Below are positions 21,252 to 34,509 of a stretch of 64,000 bases of DNA, one piece after another. Position numbers and translations under genes: made by a program. The stretch comes from Linnemannia schmuckeri (Eukaryota; Mortierellomycota; Mortierellomycetes; Mortierellales; Mortierellaceae): NCBI GenBank assembly GCA_029449235.1, contig JANATG010000003.1, positions 2,728,001 to 2,792,000 on the forward strand, written 5' to 3'. Numbering within the stretch: the stretch's first letter is position 1; the number at the start of each line of letters is the position of its first letter. The notes beneath the pieces are model-generated. The model was given only the letters and a program-made list of their open reading frames with translations. It was not told the origin of the DNA and ran no database searches.

Positions 21252-24200
21252 TCAAAGCTCAGCAACATGGCGCCACAACATCCTAGCCCTCCGCCTCGAG
21301 AACCGAATCTCCTGCAACACCGAGTCCTCCCGACTCCACATGTCCCAATAGAATCGGCCGTTGCACGTGTCATGGTCCAGTCCGTCCATCCAACTGTTCG
21401 TCCCCGCCCCCTCGCTCGGATTCAGGCCTCTTCTGTCACTGCTGATATTGTTGACTTCACTGGCGTCTGAGAGGCCAACTTTTTTTTCGTCGAGGTATCG
21501 GTCAAGCTCATCCAGATCCGCATCATACTCTGATACCTCGAAGGGCGAGTCCCTCTCGTCGGTAGATGGTAAAGAGAGTTCGTTTACGTCAGTTGTTGTG
21601 GTGTTGTTGTCGGCGAGGTCGCTGGAAGATGAACTGGAAGAGGAGGACGCCATATACTTAAGGACGTACTCTTCTGGGCGGTACATCCATCCATGGAAAA
21701 TACACACTCCTTCCTCAGCCTCCTCCTCTGAAATATCGTCATCGTTCTGTTCAACTTCCTCGCTTTCCAAATCAACCTCATCCAACTCCCCTTCTTCACC
21801 TACTTCGCTCTCACCACTTCGCCCCTTATCATTCCCGCTACTATTCTGACACCGCCGCCGTCCTTTAAGTTCCACAGTCCGACACATCCACCTATCATGA
21901 TAAACCTGCAAGGCCGCCGCCAGGTGTCGATCCAGATTCGCGGGCTGCTGTCCAGGTTTTGTGGAAACCATATCCGCGACGATGGTTTTGACGACTTGTG
22001 AAGAGACGCTGACACCAGAGAGAGGCACTTGGATACAGAGGTGGAGGAGAGCTAGATAGAGTTCTGTGGGGAGTCTGCGGGCTTGGATTGTGGGTTGAAG
22101 AGTTAGGTTTAAGTCTTGAAGGACGCAAGGGAAGGAGGGCGGTGAGCTGTTGGATGAGGTTGTAGAGGCATAAGAGCCAGTGATGGATGATACAGAGTTC
22201 TTGGTGGTAGATGTGGTGGGAGTGTTGGCGGTGTTGGCGGTGGGGACTCCGCTGGAGGGTGCTGTCACTCCACAGGCCGACAAATCCACGGCTGTTGAGA
22301 CAGAAGTAGGAGCGCGACTGGACAGTTGAAAGAAAATCGACATGCTGCTACCACCGTTACTACCGCCCGTTGCAGCCTGGGCAGTCTGTGGAGTTTTTGG
22401 GATTGGTGTGGATGGCGCGAGTGCGCTCAGTCGTGGTAAATGACGGATCGGTCCTACATTCCGCATATCTGCATAGATCTCAAACGCCAAATCGATTAAT
22501 GGCCCAATCGTCATCTGTTGCTTCTGCTGTTGGTTGGGTGCAAGAGAGGAAACAGAACCTTGTCGCTGTTGTGTTGCTGCAGCCGAATGACACGATTGTT
22601 GTTGTTGAAGTTGCTGTCGTTGTTGGTCCTGCGCTCTGACCAGGATGAGGACGGTGTCATAGATAGCTTTGATCATACAAGTCATCACAAATGGATCTCG
22701 CAGCTGAGACTGGTACTGGTTCAACGGATCATTCCTCATCGTACTATAGATCCTGAACGCCTTGAGGTACCTTGACGAACGCTCCTGAGAGTTGATGGCG
22801 ACTGTCAGGATGTTGTGCAGAAAGACTGAAAGTGCAGTCGTACCCGCCATGGATGACAATGGACTTGTCAAGGTCCCGTTTCCTCTATTGGCACCAGCAA
22901 TAGTTGGTGTTGACAAAGTGGCACCGGGAGCAACACCGGAGCTTTGGGCCTGAGTGGGCGAGTTTGAAGGACTGCCGGTGGAGTTGAGAAAGTAAGGGTT
23001 CATCATCGCTTTGTTGTAAATCACCCAGGCACGTGCTTCCCATATCTCGGGATCTTCCTGCACAGTCTTGACCCGCTCCAATCCTGTTCCTGTCCGTGCG
23101 TCCCGGTCACCCAGCTCAGCCGTTGCCGATCGAACCGCCTCATCTTCAAAATCAACATCCTTCGCCAAAATACGCGGAGACCCCGGCAAGTTCGGCCCTA
23201 ATCCACCATGACCCAAGAAGGCTCGTTTACAAAGTCGCATCACAATTTTGGCAGTATCCTTGTCTTCTAGCGACGGCCCCATACGCTCATAGATACTCCA
23301 TCCATATTCAAACTGCTTGTGGTTGACACATTCCTCCAGCATGCCATTGTCGAGGATAGTGAGGTGGCGGTTTACTTGAATAGTGTTGGTGGATGCGCTC
23401 AGAAGTGGTGAAGGTCTGGATAAATCGCGTGTTTGGATAGTGGGGACTGGAGCGGTAGTGATTGTGAGTTTGGAAGATCTGAAGGCCGAGAAGAGTGAGA
23501 AGGATGGGCGTTTGGGTGAGGCTGTCACTGCCGGTGGTTCCGGTGAGACTGATGTCGGTGCAAGCGCGGCACCGGTCGTTTCTGCTGCTGCTTCTGCCGC
23601 CAAGGATTCGGCTGAACCAGAGGCTACAGACCCATGCTCAGCCACCACAGAAGCTCGCGAAACACTAGACCCACCTCTCCTATGCCCATTCAACCCTGCG
23701 GACAGAGACTCCTTGTCGAGCATGGAAGCCAAGCGCTCGATATTGGAGGGCGCATCCAACAACCTAGCCCTCCTTCGCTCATATTGGACCTTAATCTCAT
23801 CCCATTTAGACGCATCCAGCTGCTGCTTGAACCAGATCTGGATCAAACTCTTGTTGAACTGTTCGCGTTCCGTGTCCCTTGATTCTCTACTCCCTTGCCT
23901 CGGTCCCCCTTGGTTTCCGATAGAAGAGGAACAAGAGGAGGAGGAGGAAGAGAGAGCCTTGTTGTGAGCAAGGTACTGATCGAGTAGGATCTCAGCCTCA
24001 TGGAGATGGCGGGGCTTGGTGAAGAGGTGGCAGGAGATTGCCAGGCGGTATATGTGACTGGTCCATCGGGTTAAATCAATCTTGTCCAAGCAGTAGAGTG
24101 CATCCTCAGTGTTTTGGCGGTCGAACAGGAACTGGCCAAGACGAACATGGTCCTCGTCCTATGAGGTTATGCAAGGTATGAATAGGCAAACATACGTCAA

Positions 24201-26196
24201 CAATCAGTTTCATTCATACCTTCTGAAACAGAACAAAACCAGTGTCGGCTTATCAGGGGTATAAAAATCACCTGCAGTTGGTAGCCAGCGTTCAATATAG
24301 CCTTATAAAGTCGAATGTACAACGTGTCAAGCGTAATAACTCCCTGCCGCAAAGTTTCCTTGGATAGTTCTTCCGCAACACTAGGTCGAGTCATGATACC
24401 CAGCAGTTGAGCATACAGTTTGCTCACAGGATCCTCATCTCGAATTTGGGCTGCTGCCACCACATTCACATTCTCTGGTGCCGTCTTATCGTTCACTTCT
24501 TCATGATCGTCACTGCCCCTGTCACTCTGCCGATGGTTGAGGACGGTGATGGCAGAGAGGAGTGAAACATACGAGAGTTCCATGTCCTGGGTCTCGGTAA
24601 GACATTGGATCGCGCCGTTGACGATCCGCTCACTGGAAACACTCCATAAATGAAACTGGTTGGATTTCCCAGTCTCTATCGTCTCATCGTCCTCTACGTT
24701 GTTCTCGTAGGCTTCGATCTGGGTCTCAGCCCCGATTTCGGTCTCTGATGCTGCTGGAGTGCTCTCAGACTCCAATGTTGTTGATGAGAGGATTTCGATT
24801 TCAGTCTCCAAGGGTAGGAAATCATAGTCTGCTGCTGGTGCTGAATGCCTAGGCTGCAACCCGAGTATGATGGTCATATCATGGTCCATAACACCTGATT
24901 CTTGGTTGCGGTCCAGTAAGGAGACGTCAGTGATATCGAGTTTGGTCGTCGAAGGAGGAGGGGAGAGAGAGTCGCCTGCTGGTGGGATATTGTCCAGACC
25001 CAGTAAATCGGCTGTAGTCGGCTCGGAGAGGAAGCGAGCTGAAGAATGTTCATGCAGTTCTGGTGCGTTGCCCGGTCGAGATTGAACCGTCACCCTATCT
25101 CCTTGTTTAGAGTTGTCCAGGTCGGATGGCGGCAATGACATTGTCGTGTTGGTATCGTTGTTATGGAATGCAACAGTGTCGGTAGTGACATTCTTTGTTG
25201 TTTCGATATCGAGTTGTTCTTGCGGTGCTTGCTGCTGCTGATGCTTCGATTGTCCATCAACAACACAGATAGAATGATAAAAAGAAAGATTAAAAGGTTG
25301 CGATTCGTTCGATTGGTGTTACCTTCTTGCGCATAAAGCTCTGTTAATATCTTCTGTAAAAAAAAAAAGCAATCACCACAATGCATGTATAACTGTAGTT
25401 ACCAGAGAACCATCCTCTTGGTTGACTCTTGTTGTTACTGCTGCTGCTGTGCGAATTGAATTGTTGTCGGACCCGCCAAGGCCAGGGCTCAGAAGGAATG
25501 ACTCGTCCTCAACGACCTGTTCGACCGAGGTTGTTTCAAACAGCGACGCTTCCGTCGTCGTTGCTGTGGTCGCTAATGTGGGTGTTGTAACTGCGGCCTT
25601 GTTCCTCTTGGCGGCCTCCCTTCGCTTCTGATTCTTCTTTCTGCTCGCGCTGCTCTTGGTGTCTATATTGAGTGAGTGAAGAGAGGTGAGGAAGAAGAAA
25701 GCGTAAAATAGCATAAAAGACGTACCAAGAAAAGAGTAAATGGGAGGCGCACTTAATGGAACCGTGTTTCGGATGTATTGTTGTGTCTCTCTCCGTCTGC
25801 CATCCCTGTTTGCTGAGGGAGCTCATTCCCCATTAACACACATTCAGCAAATAGAGAGCAACTTTAATCTACACCGGAGAATGAGTCCAAGAGGAGGGAG
25901 TACAATAATAAAAAAGAAACCCGGGTCTGCTTACCGACGCTGTCACTCCCTGTGCTGTTATTAAGACTGTCCGAGGAACTGCTGCTGATAGACGCTGATC
26001 CTGCCAAAGATGAAGTTGGAGACATATCTTGTGTATATGTGCCTGTCTTGTCTGCTAGGTCATTGCTACTGCTGCTGTCGTTGTCGTTTGAAATGTTGTT
26101 GCTGATGGTGGTCGAGATAGTCGGTACTTCCACTCTTCCTTGGACAGCCTTTTTTGCTTCTGATGCGCGTTTCTTTCCGGCTGATTTTGAAGCCAT
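21252..26196 (-). CDS. 1471-residue protein of unknown function, probably helical-repeat
   Basis: Five exons (26196-25935, 25662-25403, 25353-25323, 25227-24272 and 24158-21252) join in frame, which merges what look like separate reading frames. The N-terminal 170 residues are low-complexity but include a Lys/Arg-rich segment (SASRKKNQKRREAAKRNKAA). From about residue 470 the sequence is helical with TPR/PPR-like spacing, for example GVITLDTLYIRLYKAILNAG, RLGQFLFDRQNTEDALYCLD and RHLHEAEILLDQYLAHN. Later segments include MLEECVNHKQFEYGWSIYER and IWEARAWVIYNKAMMNPYFL. These alternate with long Ser/Ala/Gln-rich linkers and an acidic region near 1310-1350. It ends RRARMLWRHVAEL. The 31-nt third exon is the least certain, but its phases fit only with the acceptor chosen at 25228/25227. 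I do not recognise the family. A role in RNA processing or organellar expression would be a guess based on the PPR-like look. Confidence 0.72.
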
Positions 26197-29100
26197 TGAT
26201 GCTGACTTTTTTGACAGTGTGATGGTAAGTTTTTGAAGAAAAGACGCGTCCAAGAAAACGACGAAGATAAAACTGTGGCGAATGTGAATGAAAGTATATA
26301 CCTATGAAAGAGAAAGAGAGAGGAGGAAATAAAAAATGACAAACGGAGAGGTCGGACAAGAAAACAAGGAAACGAAAGGAGCCCTCTTCCACACACGTAC
26401 ACATACAGACCCACGCGTCTTCAATTGCCCTAGAAAAAAGAAATTACTTATAAAGGTATAAAGGGTTGCTACATTGCTCAGGTTAATAATCTATTGGGCC
26501 AAAGAAAAACAGGGTCAGAACTGATTAGAATGAAGAATATTGAAGCGACACTCGCTTCCTGTTCTTGAAAGGCCAAACTGCATTCTTTTTTTTTGTGTGG
26601 CAAGTGATGGCTTTGCTCATCTTGGCGGGAGAGAAGGAATAGAAGGTAAGTAGAGTAAAAGAGGGCCATGTCGTCTTTCCAGACAAAACACGACTAAAGC
26701 GAGATACCTCATCTTGTACACGAGGGTGCAGACCAGCATGCGTGCGTGAAAACAGACCAAAAGGAGTCCCCAAACCTAATGGACGGACGCCATCTTTTTA
26801 TTCTGCGAAATAAGATTCATCTTGTTTGGCATCTTTTTATATATATTGCGTCGTGAGTATTGCGTCGAATGTATGATCATGTACCTCGTTGTTATGCATG
26901 CCTGTGTCCATGTATGCCTCTGTCTGTGTGCGTGTGGATGTGACGACAGCAATTAAAATGGGAGACACAAAATGAAACGAGACAGAAAAATCATAAATAT
27001 CAAAATGGCTCTCCGACAGACAAACCGCATCATCATTGCACAACCCATTCCATTCAAAGAAACAAAGAATAGTACAACAGGGCACTTGAGTTTTTTCTTT
27101 TTTTTCTTCTTCCCCCTCGAGGTGAGGCGTTGTAAAATTACGTGGAACTCAAGAATAAAAGAGGTGTTTCTGAGGCATACGACTCTCTCTCGATCCACAT
27201 CCTTGGTGGTTGCAGAGCTTGACCCATGGTTATGAACTGGTTTCAGTTGGTACCAACCTGCTCTTATGCACCATCACACCATGTACAAATACAACGAAGG
27301 GAAATCCAGTCCCCACGCGATCCTTGCGCGATTGGGTGAAACCATTGAGGAAGAGCAAGAATGTCCCTCCTCCTATTCTTTCGTTTCCCTTGTTTAGTAC
27401 TATTTCTTGGTTGCTTGGCTAATCCGAGCAAGTCCGCTCTCATGAATGACATACGCATTTATATCCAAGAAATATCTTTTCCTCGGGAGCCCACAAGAAT
27501 TTTTTTATCTTGCCCTTTGTGTTTTGCGTTCTCCCTCGCGAGTATTGACAGACAAAGAGACTAGTTCGCAGATGTTGGTTGTGTGTGGTTTATGCCCTTC
27601 TTCCTGTTCGCTTTTGTCGCGGTTTATGTTTCTTGTCCACCCAAAGCAATGACGTACATCCAAACGGTAGTTGTTGCTCATTTTTTCCTTGATCTTTTTT
27701 CCCAGTTTGTGATGGTCAAGGGAGTATATTGCCAATCGCCCTTTACAGGAAGCGATCTTGGGAATACCAGAAAACATTGGAAAGGCAGAACGGTACCGTG
27801 GATACGATGAGGCAAAAGGTAGGAAAGCGTAAATTCTTGACTTGGTTTGCTGCCTTCCTCTCATCCCCCTTGCTTTCTTTCGCCTCCTATGCATTCATGA
27901 TACCATCTGGGAAGTAAGATACATTCGTCGTGATGAGTAACCCTCCTTGCTAGGTAGCATTAGTCGATACACCAAGTGTTTGCAAAAGAGAAAATACACC
28001 AACGAAAATAGGTGAAGTGTCTTGTCCATTGGATCCATCCCAACCAACCATCCCAATTGACTAAAAAAAGAGTCTCGATCCATCTGTGCGGATGGATCTG
28101 GGCTAGCGGAGAAAAATAAGAACAACGACTAATTGGTCTGTTCCCTCTCTTCCCTCCCCCCTTCTTCCTCTCGTTTTCTCTTTCTCTACCTCCCTCTCTC
28201 CTTTTTTTTCTTTCTCTTTCAATACAAGTGTACCAGCAAGGAAACCAGCGCCAATGCTCAAGGCTACAGAGTAACAAACGGCGGCCTCGCCTTGTTTTTT
28301 TTCATTGTTCCTCTTAGCTTCGTGCTTTTACTTTTTTTTTTTTTTTTTTTTTTTGCAACAGCGATCTTGGGTGCATACGATGCCATGCACAGATTTAGCG
28401 TTATTTATGTTGCTAGTCCGTCTGTTGGGATCCAATTGATGAGGACTCTTTCTTATCCCCTTTCTTTCGTCCCTCTGCTCTGTCTCTCTTCTCTCCCGAG
28501 AATTGTTGGAAAGAAAAAAAAGATTTGACCACACTGTCCCGCAATCTCTCTCCCAATTGTCCATGAACTAAAAAGTAGCATTGTTCATTAACGACAGCTT
28601 CCATTGGATTGGTGAGGTTGTGAACACAAAAAGAGTTAATAACGTTGAATTGTATATGTGGATTGTGTTTGTCTGTGAATTGTATTTTGTGTGTGTGAGA
28701 TGTGTCTCCCGATTGCCGATTTCCGATCTGAGAGGGGCTGGATCGGGATCTGGCACAAAGAGAGCGGGATCTGTGTCTGTGTCAAGGCAAAAAAAAAAAG
28801 GACGCACAAAAGGAGTAACCATACACATATACATACACACACGCATACATATCTAGATACATACACATAACAAGGCGAACAGTAAGGGAAAAGAAAAAAA
28901 GAAAGAAAAAAGGCAAGGGCAAGGGCAAGGGCAAGGGCAATGCAAACTGTCGCAGAAATTGGCCAGTAAACACAAACAAACAACAACAAACAAACAAGCA
29001 AACGGATTCGTTCCCTTTTTTCTTTCTGCTCACTCTCTCTTCGCTCTTTCTTTTACTTTCGACTCCTTTTCCTCTTGACGCGGAGTGTAATGTTTTTTGA

Positions 29101-29640
29101 GTGTGTGTCGGTATGCTTTTCTTTTCTTTCGCTCTCTTACATTCTTCTCTTATCGATTTTTTACGTTACTTTCTCGCTTTAGCGTTTAATTGACCCTGAC
29201 GCAACCCTAAGTTGCGCTGCCATGAGGGTGTAGCAAATAGCATTGCGAAGAAAACAAGGAAGAAGAGAAGAAAGGCTGCAAGAAAGCATGAAAGAAGCGC
29301 TCACGTTGTGATGGGTTGATGAGGATCTGTGTGGACGTGTGCTATTCGAACGGGCATGGCCAACCAACCGGTGTTCACATCCAGGTTTCTCCCTTTCTTT
29401 TTTTTTTTCGTTCTTTATTTTTTCGCGCATGAAATATCAGCAAAGAGAAGGACGGCGAGAGGGCAACAGGGCCACAAGGCAATCCTCCTATCAAGAACAA
29501 AAACAACAGCATACAAGAATAGAGAACAACGAATAAAAACGAACCAGAACACACAAAAAAAAAAGCAAGTGAGATGGAGGGAAAGAGGAAAGTCACCCCC
29601 GAAATAAGAACGAGAAAAATGAGAGAGAGAGACTGATGAT
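26197..29640. other. Gene-free spacer
   Basis: This is the 5' flank of the helical-repeat gene followed by about 3 kb of noncoding sequence with A/T runs, a (GGCAAG)n repeat (28912-28940) and TACA/CACA repeats near 28825-28870. A 67-codon frame at 27361 begins with a signal-peptide-like stretch but has no supported continuation. No gene is called. Confidence 0.5.
28912..28940. repeat. (GGCAAG)n hexanucleotide repeat
   Basis: About five tandem copies of a GGCAAG unit in noncoding DNA. Confidence 0.8.
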
Positions 29641-29939
29641 TGATATTGACCAACCGTTTGCTCTCACAAGAGAACTGGGCCATTTTCTTATTCACATACC
29701 CTTCATCCCATCTCCTTTGTCAATCAATTTTCTTATTTCCCTCTCCCTCTCCCTCTCCCTTTCCCTTTCTTGCTTTCCCTCCTTCTCCTTCTCTTTCTCT
29801 CTTTTGCCCTCGTCCCGCTCTTTTCACCCATTCATTATTTTAGCTGTCATTATTATCCGCATTGTCTGCTCTTGGACCACACACTCTCTCTTTCCTTCTT
29901 CTCTTTTTTCTCTTTTTTCCATCTTTATCATCCCTCTTT

Positions 29940-29970
<31 letters not shown>

Positions 29971-30068
29971 CTATACACTCTCTCACCTTCCTTTCCCTCT
30001 TTTTTTTTTACCTTCTCAACCCCTACCTGTTCACTAACACTCTTCCAACCTTCTCTCCTTCAATTCTT

Positions 30069-30122
30069 CATTCTCATCCTCATTCTCATCCTCATTCTCA
30101 TCCTTATTCTCATTCTCATTCC
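30069..30122. repeat. CATTCTCATCCT-type tandem repeat
   Basis: Four to five imperfect copies of a 12-base unit built from CATTCT and CATCCT hexamers, within the leader of the GATA-factor gene. Confidence 0.8.
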
Positions 30123-30333
30123 CTTCCTTCTTACTTTCCTGAATTTTTTTTTCCCGACTAGTCTTTGTGTCCAGTAACCATCCAATTGACCCTTTTACGC
30201 TTGCCTTGCTTGTTTTTCCAAACCTTCCTTCCCTTCCCTTCTTGCTTACTTACTTACTTTTCTTCCCTCCCTCCCTCCCTTTTACTTTCCCATATACGAA
30301 TACAGACTGCCTTCACAGTTTCGCGTCGACCTA

Positions 30334-30381
30334 CCACCCCTGCCCTTCCACCCCTGCCCTTCCATCCCTGCCCTTCCACCC
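30334..30381. repeat. Three tandem 14-mers directly before the GATA-factor start
   Basis: Units at 30334-30347, 30348-30361 and 30362-30375 (third copy with one C-to-T change), then a partial fourth. They end next to the upstream ATG at 30382. Confidence 0.85.
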
Positions 30382-30408
30382 ATGGTGAATGGCCCTTTTG
30401 GACTCTAG
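30382..30408 (+). promoter_or_regulatory. Upstream ORF overlapping the GATA-factor start codon
   Basis: ATG at 30382 in the context CACCCATGG opens an eight-codon frame that stops at TAG 30406-30408. It overlaps the main ATG (30389) in another frame. The context looks stronger than that of the main start (GTGAATGG), so it could lower or regulate translation of the main frame. It could also be absent from the mRNA if the leader is spliced. Confidence 0.45.
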
Positions 30409-33400
30409 TCGACGTCGAAGATCATTACCAATGGGGCTCCCTTCTGTCCATCCCGCAGAAGAGGGCTCTTCTATCCCTCCCCTCGCCTCTCCTCTCGCCC
30501 CCGCAGCCGAGGATCTTCAACAGCGTAGTCCAAGTGCCCATCCTCAGCAGGAGAAGTTGCTCCATCGACATGAGTTCTCCCTCCCAAATGATTTCATCCC
30601 TCCTTCTTCGCCCACTTCTACTTCCAACAAAAGCCTCCATGACTCGTCCCATCTTCCTCATGCTAAAGTAATGGGTTTAGCTTGGCCTCCTTCTTCTCAT
30701 CGCAAACAGCAGCAACATCAAAAGAAAGAACAGGACGACCATTCTATGCAACCTGTACTCGACAGGAACAATATCGACCATTTCCAGGATGCTTCTGCTC
30801 ACCGCGTGGGCTCTAAGCAATTCTCAGTTTTATCACCATCTCCCGCGCCAACAGCAGAGCCTTCCTCCTCATCCCTCGAGCCAGCTACCATCTTCGATCA
30901 CAGGCCCCGTACAGCTTGCTCTCCTACCACCAACGCTTCCTCCTCCTCTTCTTCTCTAGACCATATTCCTCCTTTCATCCGACCTTACCACTACGACAGA
31001 GACTCTTTCGATTTGTCGCTCTCTACTACCTCTTCCTCTTCTGCCTCCTTTCGACAACCCATTGAGACGCCGCCTTCAATACGCCATACACATCGCGACT
31101 ATCGATCCTTCTCTTCTTCTCATCAACACTATCCGACGTCCCCTTCTAATCCAGCACCAACTGATAGCCATGGACACCACTACCACGAGTACTCTTCACA
31201 GCAAGCACCTCAGGACAGATTCGCGACTTTTTCAACAACAGCAAGGACGCATCCACCTCCGCCAGAATCGAGACTAACCCGTCGTGGCGAGATCTCGACC
31301 CCATACCACGGCCACTCCTCGACGTCTGGATATATCGCGTTAGATCAGTCTCTAGATGAGACATCGGGGGATCACAGGAGGAGGTCAGACGTGACCAACA
31401 AACCAGGCGCCAATTCTTCATCCTACATGGATCCACCCTACCACCACCACTACTCCTCCTCACCCTACCATCCCTCTTCCTTAGCAGCACCAGCACCATC
31501 ATCCTCGACACAAGTCCCTGTCTACAGGAGGCCGAATGAGGACTCATCTATGCCGTTCCCTCAGCAGCGCGGCTCTCAAGCAGTCTCGCCTTTCCCTCCT
31601 CCAGATCGCGCGGGCATCCAACACCGCCATCCAGTAGTCCGACCAGAAGCGCTCGATCGCACTTTAGCTCACTCTTCTTCTATCGACCACTCAATCGAAC
31701 TATCGCATTCGTCCCACTCGAGACGGCCCTTCGAGGACGAACAACAACCTCATTCTCCTTCCTCTTCTACCTATTCTCGCACAGGGAGCCAAACAGACAT
31801 TCCTTCTCAAGGAAACAACTCTTCGGAGCCCCGTCGAGGAGGAGAGGAGCTCACTTCATTCGCAGCTGCATACGGACCGTCGTCGTCGTCACTCTCGCAT
31901 CTTCAACACCAACAGCAGTCTCGGTCCTATGGCGTCCCTAGTAAATCCATTCAGGTTGATCATTGGGGGAACCGACGGCCAACAGAAAATTCAGAGTTAT
32001 CCATTGAATATCCTCACGGGCCACAGCGTTACCCCTATGCTCATCCTCACCCACAGCAACCGCAACATTCTCCAGCACCTGTACAATATCCACAAACCCA
32101 CGGGGCATCCGATCAACCATATCCTTACTCTTCGTCATCCTATGGAGTTCTAGCGACGCAAAGCTATCTTCACCACTCACACCAGCAACAACAACAACAA
32201 CAGCATTATCCACAGCACCAACTGTCACCGCAACACTATGACCATCATGCCGCTCAACAGCATCTTTATCCATCCCCCCACCCATACTGGTCTGGTCTAC
32301 AGGGCTCTCCGAGTTATCGTCCTCAGACACCAAACCATCCCTCATCTATCCCTTCATCCAAGCACCTCCAGCCGGCTCATGGAAACTCATCACCTGGTAC
32401 ACCCTCTTCAGCTTCGGATCACATTGTCCAGTCCTTGAGTAGCGTCAAGTTAGATCCATCTCCTCAGCCTCCTGATTCGAACCACGGTCAGCAACACCGG
32501 CAAGAACCACATCAACAACAACAGCAGCATCGACCACAAAAGCAGCAGCAACATTCTGACGAAGATATGACCAGTACTTGGACGAATGCACGGGGTTGGG
32601 AATCGACTCCGCCCAAGGATAGAGCATTGGAAAACATGCTGTTCAAGTTTGGGACGGATATGCCGACCACCATCGATCTCCAGTCGGCCATCGATTGCTG
32701 CGATATGTTGTGCCGATTTGCACTCCAGTATGCCACCCACGCAGTAGGCGATAGCAGCTACATGGACATTCCATCGCCCATTGGTGGCGAGCAGGCAGAG
32801 GCACTCGAGAGGGCGAACATTCAGGCGATCCGGAACTTGAGCTCGACCATGCTGATTGGACTTCAGCACTCTGGGCGTGGGACTGACGGCGCTAGCGGCA
32901 GTGGGATCGAGGACCCTCTCCTTCAGGCGGCAATTGACAGAGATATGGGCCATGACGGAGATGAGCGAGGACCTCGTTTTGGACCCAACGCTGCAACGAA
33001 CGAGATGAAGCACGAGTTGGCCAAGTCGGCTGCGGCGATCTTTCAGCTAGCGATCCGAATCAAGGCCTGGGTGAACATGACCCCTGCTGAGCGAGCCTTG
33101 GATGAGGAGATCAACATCATTCGCGGCAAACGGTGTCTCTTCATGGATGGTATCACCACCATCCCGATGCCTATTCTAGATGTACAGCACCAACACCAGC
33201 ATGCCAAGGACTGGGCTCTGGCGTATACGCAAGCGCAGACAACCCTGCAGAGCTTTCATGGACGAGGTGCTCAGGGTCAATTCGAGCGTGACTACTCCAA
33301 GCAAGACCATCGCCACCCATCGCAGCAAGGGATCTCCTCATCGATACGCCTCGACAGCGGATCGGCTATGGCCTCATCTTTGTCAGTGTTGACAGAGCAA

Positions 33401-34381
33401 GGAATGGCGATGGCAAGGCACAGGCCGATGGGTATGACGGGTAACAGCACAAGTTCCAATGGTGGAGGAGGAGGTGGCCCTGGGTTCAAGTCTGAAGGAC
33501 CCGACCGAGGCGAGAACACACCTCACCAAAAGTATCGCAAGCGGGCCAAGCGGACGCATCCTCCTGGAAGATGTCTTTCCTGCGACACTTCAGATACGCC
33601 TGAGTGGCGTCGAGGACCAGATGGAGCACGGACATTGTGCAATGCCTGTGGGCTTCGTAAGTTTCAACTCTCTCTTTTCTATTTTTATTTCTTCTTCCCT
33701 TTCATTATTGCTTGCTTTTTTTCCTTTTTTGCTTGCTTTTTTGATCTTCATGCAGCTGTGCACCATCTCGCTTTGTGAGATAGAGATCTTGCTTTGTTCA
33801 AGCACAACCACAGCGACAACGCAAACAACGTATATCAGCAATCAGACACAGGCACCATATGCATGCACAAATGCATGAATCAAGAGGAACACAAAGGGAA
33901 ACGAAAAAAAAGGAAAAGGCAGAGATCAAAGATGCACAACAAGGCATTAACGAAGGGGTACGATCCCTACTCCATTTTTTTTCTTACAAACAAAAAATAA
34001 CAGATTATGCAAAATTGCTGAAACGCCAGCACCAGCAGATGCTGCAGGGACAGGAACCAGATCAGATGCAACTCAATGTACCGATGTTCACCCACCAACG
34101 CGCTCTCCCATCCGCATCAACAGCAACTACAGGTTCGGACGGATCTCAGAAGAAGGGCAAGAGCAAGGATGAGGATCAGGATGAAGAGATGAAGGTCGTC
34201 AATGGCGGCGGCAGCAGCAGCACTGGAGACAACCACGATGCAGGTCATGGTCCACAGCCCATGGATCAGGACGATCACTTTGCTTCATCTTCATCGCCCT
34301 CACATCAGCAACATTTACACTCGGGTTCGTCGTCATTATCCTCGTCAGCAACCTTTCAGCATGATCATCATCATCATCATC

Positions 34382-34421
<40 letters not shown>

Positions 34422-34509
34422 GGAACAACAGCCAAAAACACAGCCCATGCCGGTTGACTCTATTGTCGTCCCACCTCGCCTGCCACCCGATCCAGCGCCT
34501 GAGACTTAA
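30389..34509 (+). CDS. WC-2-like GATA zinc-finger transcription factor
   Basis: Two exons (30389-33656 and 34004-34509) give 1257 residues. About 740 N-terminal residues are Ser/Pro/His/Gln-rich and probably disordered. A more ordered block follows (about 745-960, beginning LENMLFKFGTDMPTTIDLQS). One GATA finger (1062-1087) has the CX2CX18CX2C spacing used by WC-2-type fungal factors: CLSC, then TPEWRRGPDGARTL, then CNACGLHYAKLLKR. The intron interrupts the finger after the first base of the His codon, and the second exon completes it in frame. The tail carries a His run followed by about 16 Gln encoded by (CAT)n(CAA)n at about 34366-34422, and ends VVPPRLPPDPAPET. No PAS domain was recognised, so light-signalling function is not implied. 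TGA lies directly before ATG 30389, fixing the start there or at a later Met. Confidence 0.85.
34366..34422. repeat. Coding (CAT)n(CAA)n trinucleotide repeat
   Basis: About seven His codons run into about 16 Gln codons within the last exon of the GATA factor, giving a polyHis-polyGln tract likely to vary in length. Confidence 0.85.

Larger units (their letters stand above)
29641..30388 (+). promoter_or_regulatory. Pyrimidine-rich 5' leader of the GATA-factor gene
   Basis: Nearly every base from about 29690 to 30290 is C or T. It includes 29 consecutive T (29942-29970), a CATTCTCATCCT-type tandem repeat (30069-30122) and three copies of a 14-mer with consensus CCACCCCTGCCCTT (30334-30375). 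It ends at the start codon of the GATA gene and is likely promoter plus 5' UTR. Confidence 0.5.

Noticed and set aside
24197..25141. Separate gene starting at ATG 25141
   Set aside because: The frame stays open upstream and links by phase to an earlier exon, and downstream by CAG|GTGATT to the 24158 exon, so it is an internal exon.
27361..27564. Possible small secreted protein starting MSLLLFFRFPCLVLFLGCLA
   Set aside because: The hydrophobic start is suggestive, but the rest shows no structure, cysteine pattern or splice continuation, and codon use looks random.
30165..30671. Alternative frame across the GATA-gene start
   Set aside because: It begins in C/T-rich leader and runs out of frame with the zinc-finger exon. 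It is a composition artefact.
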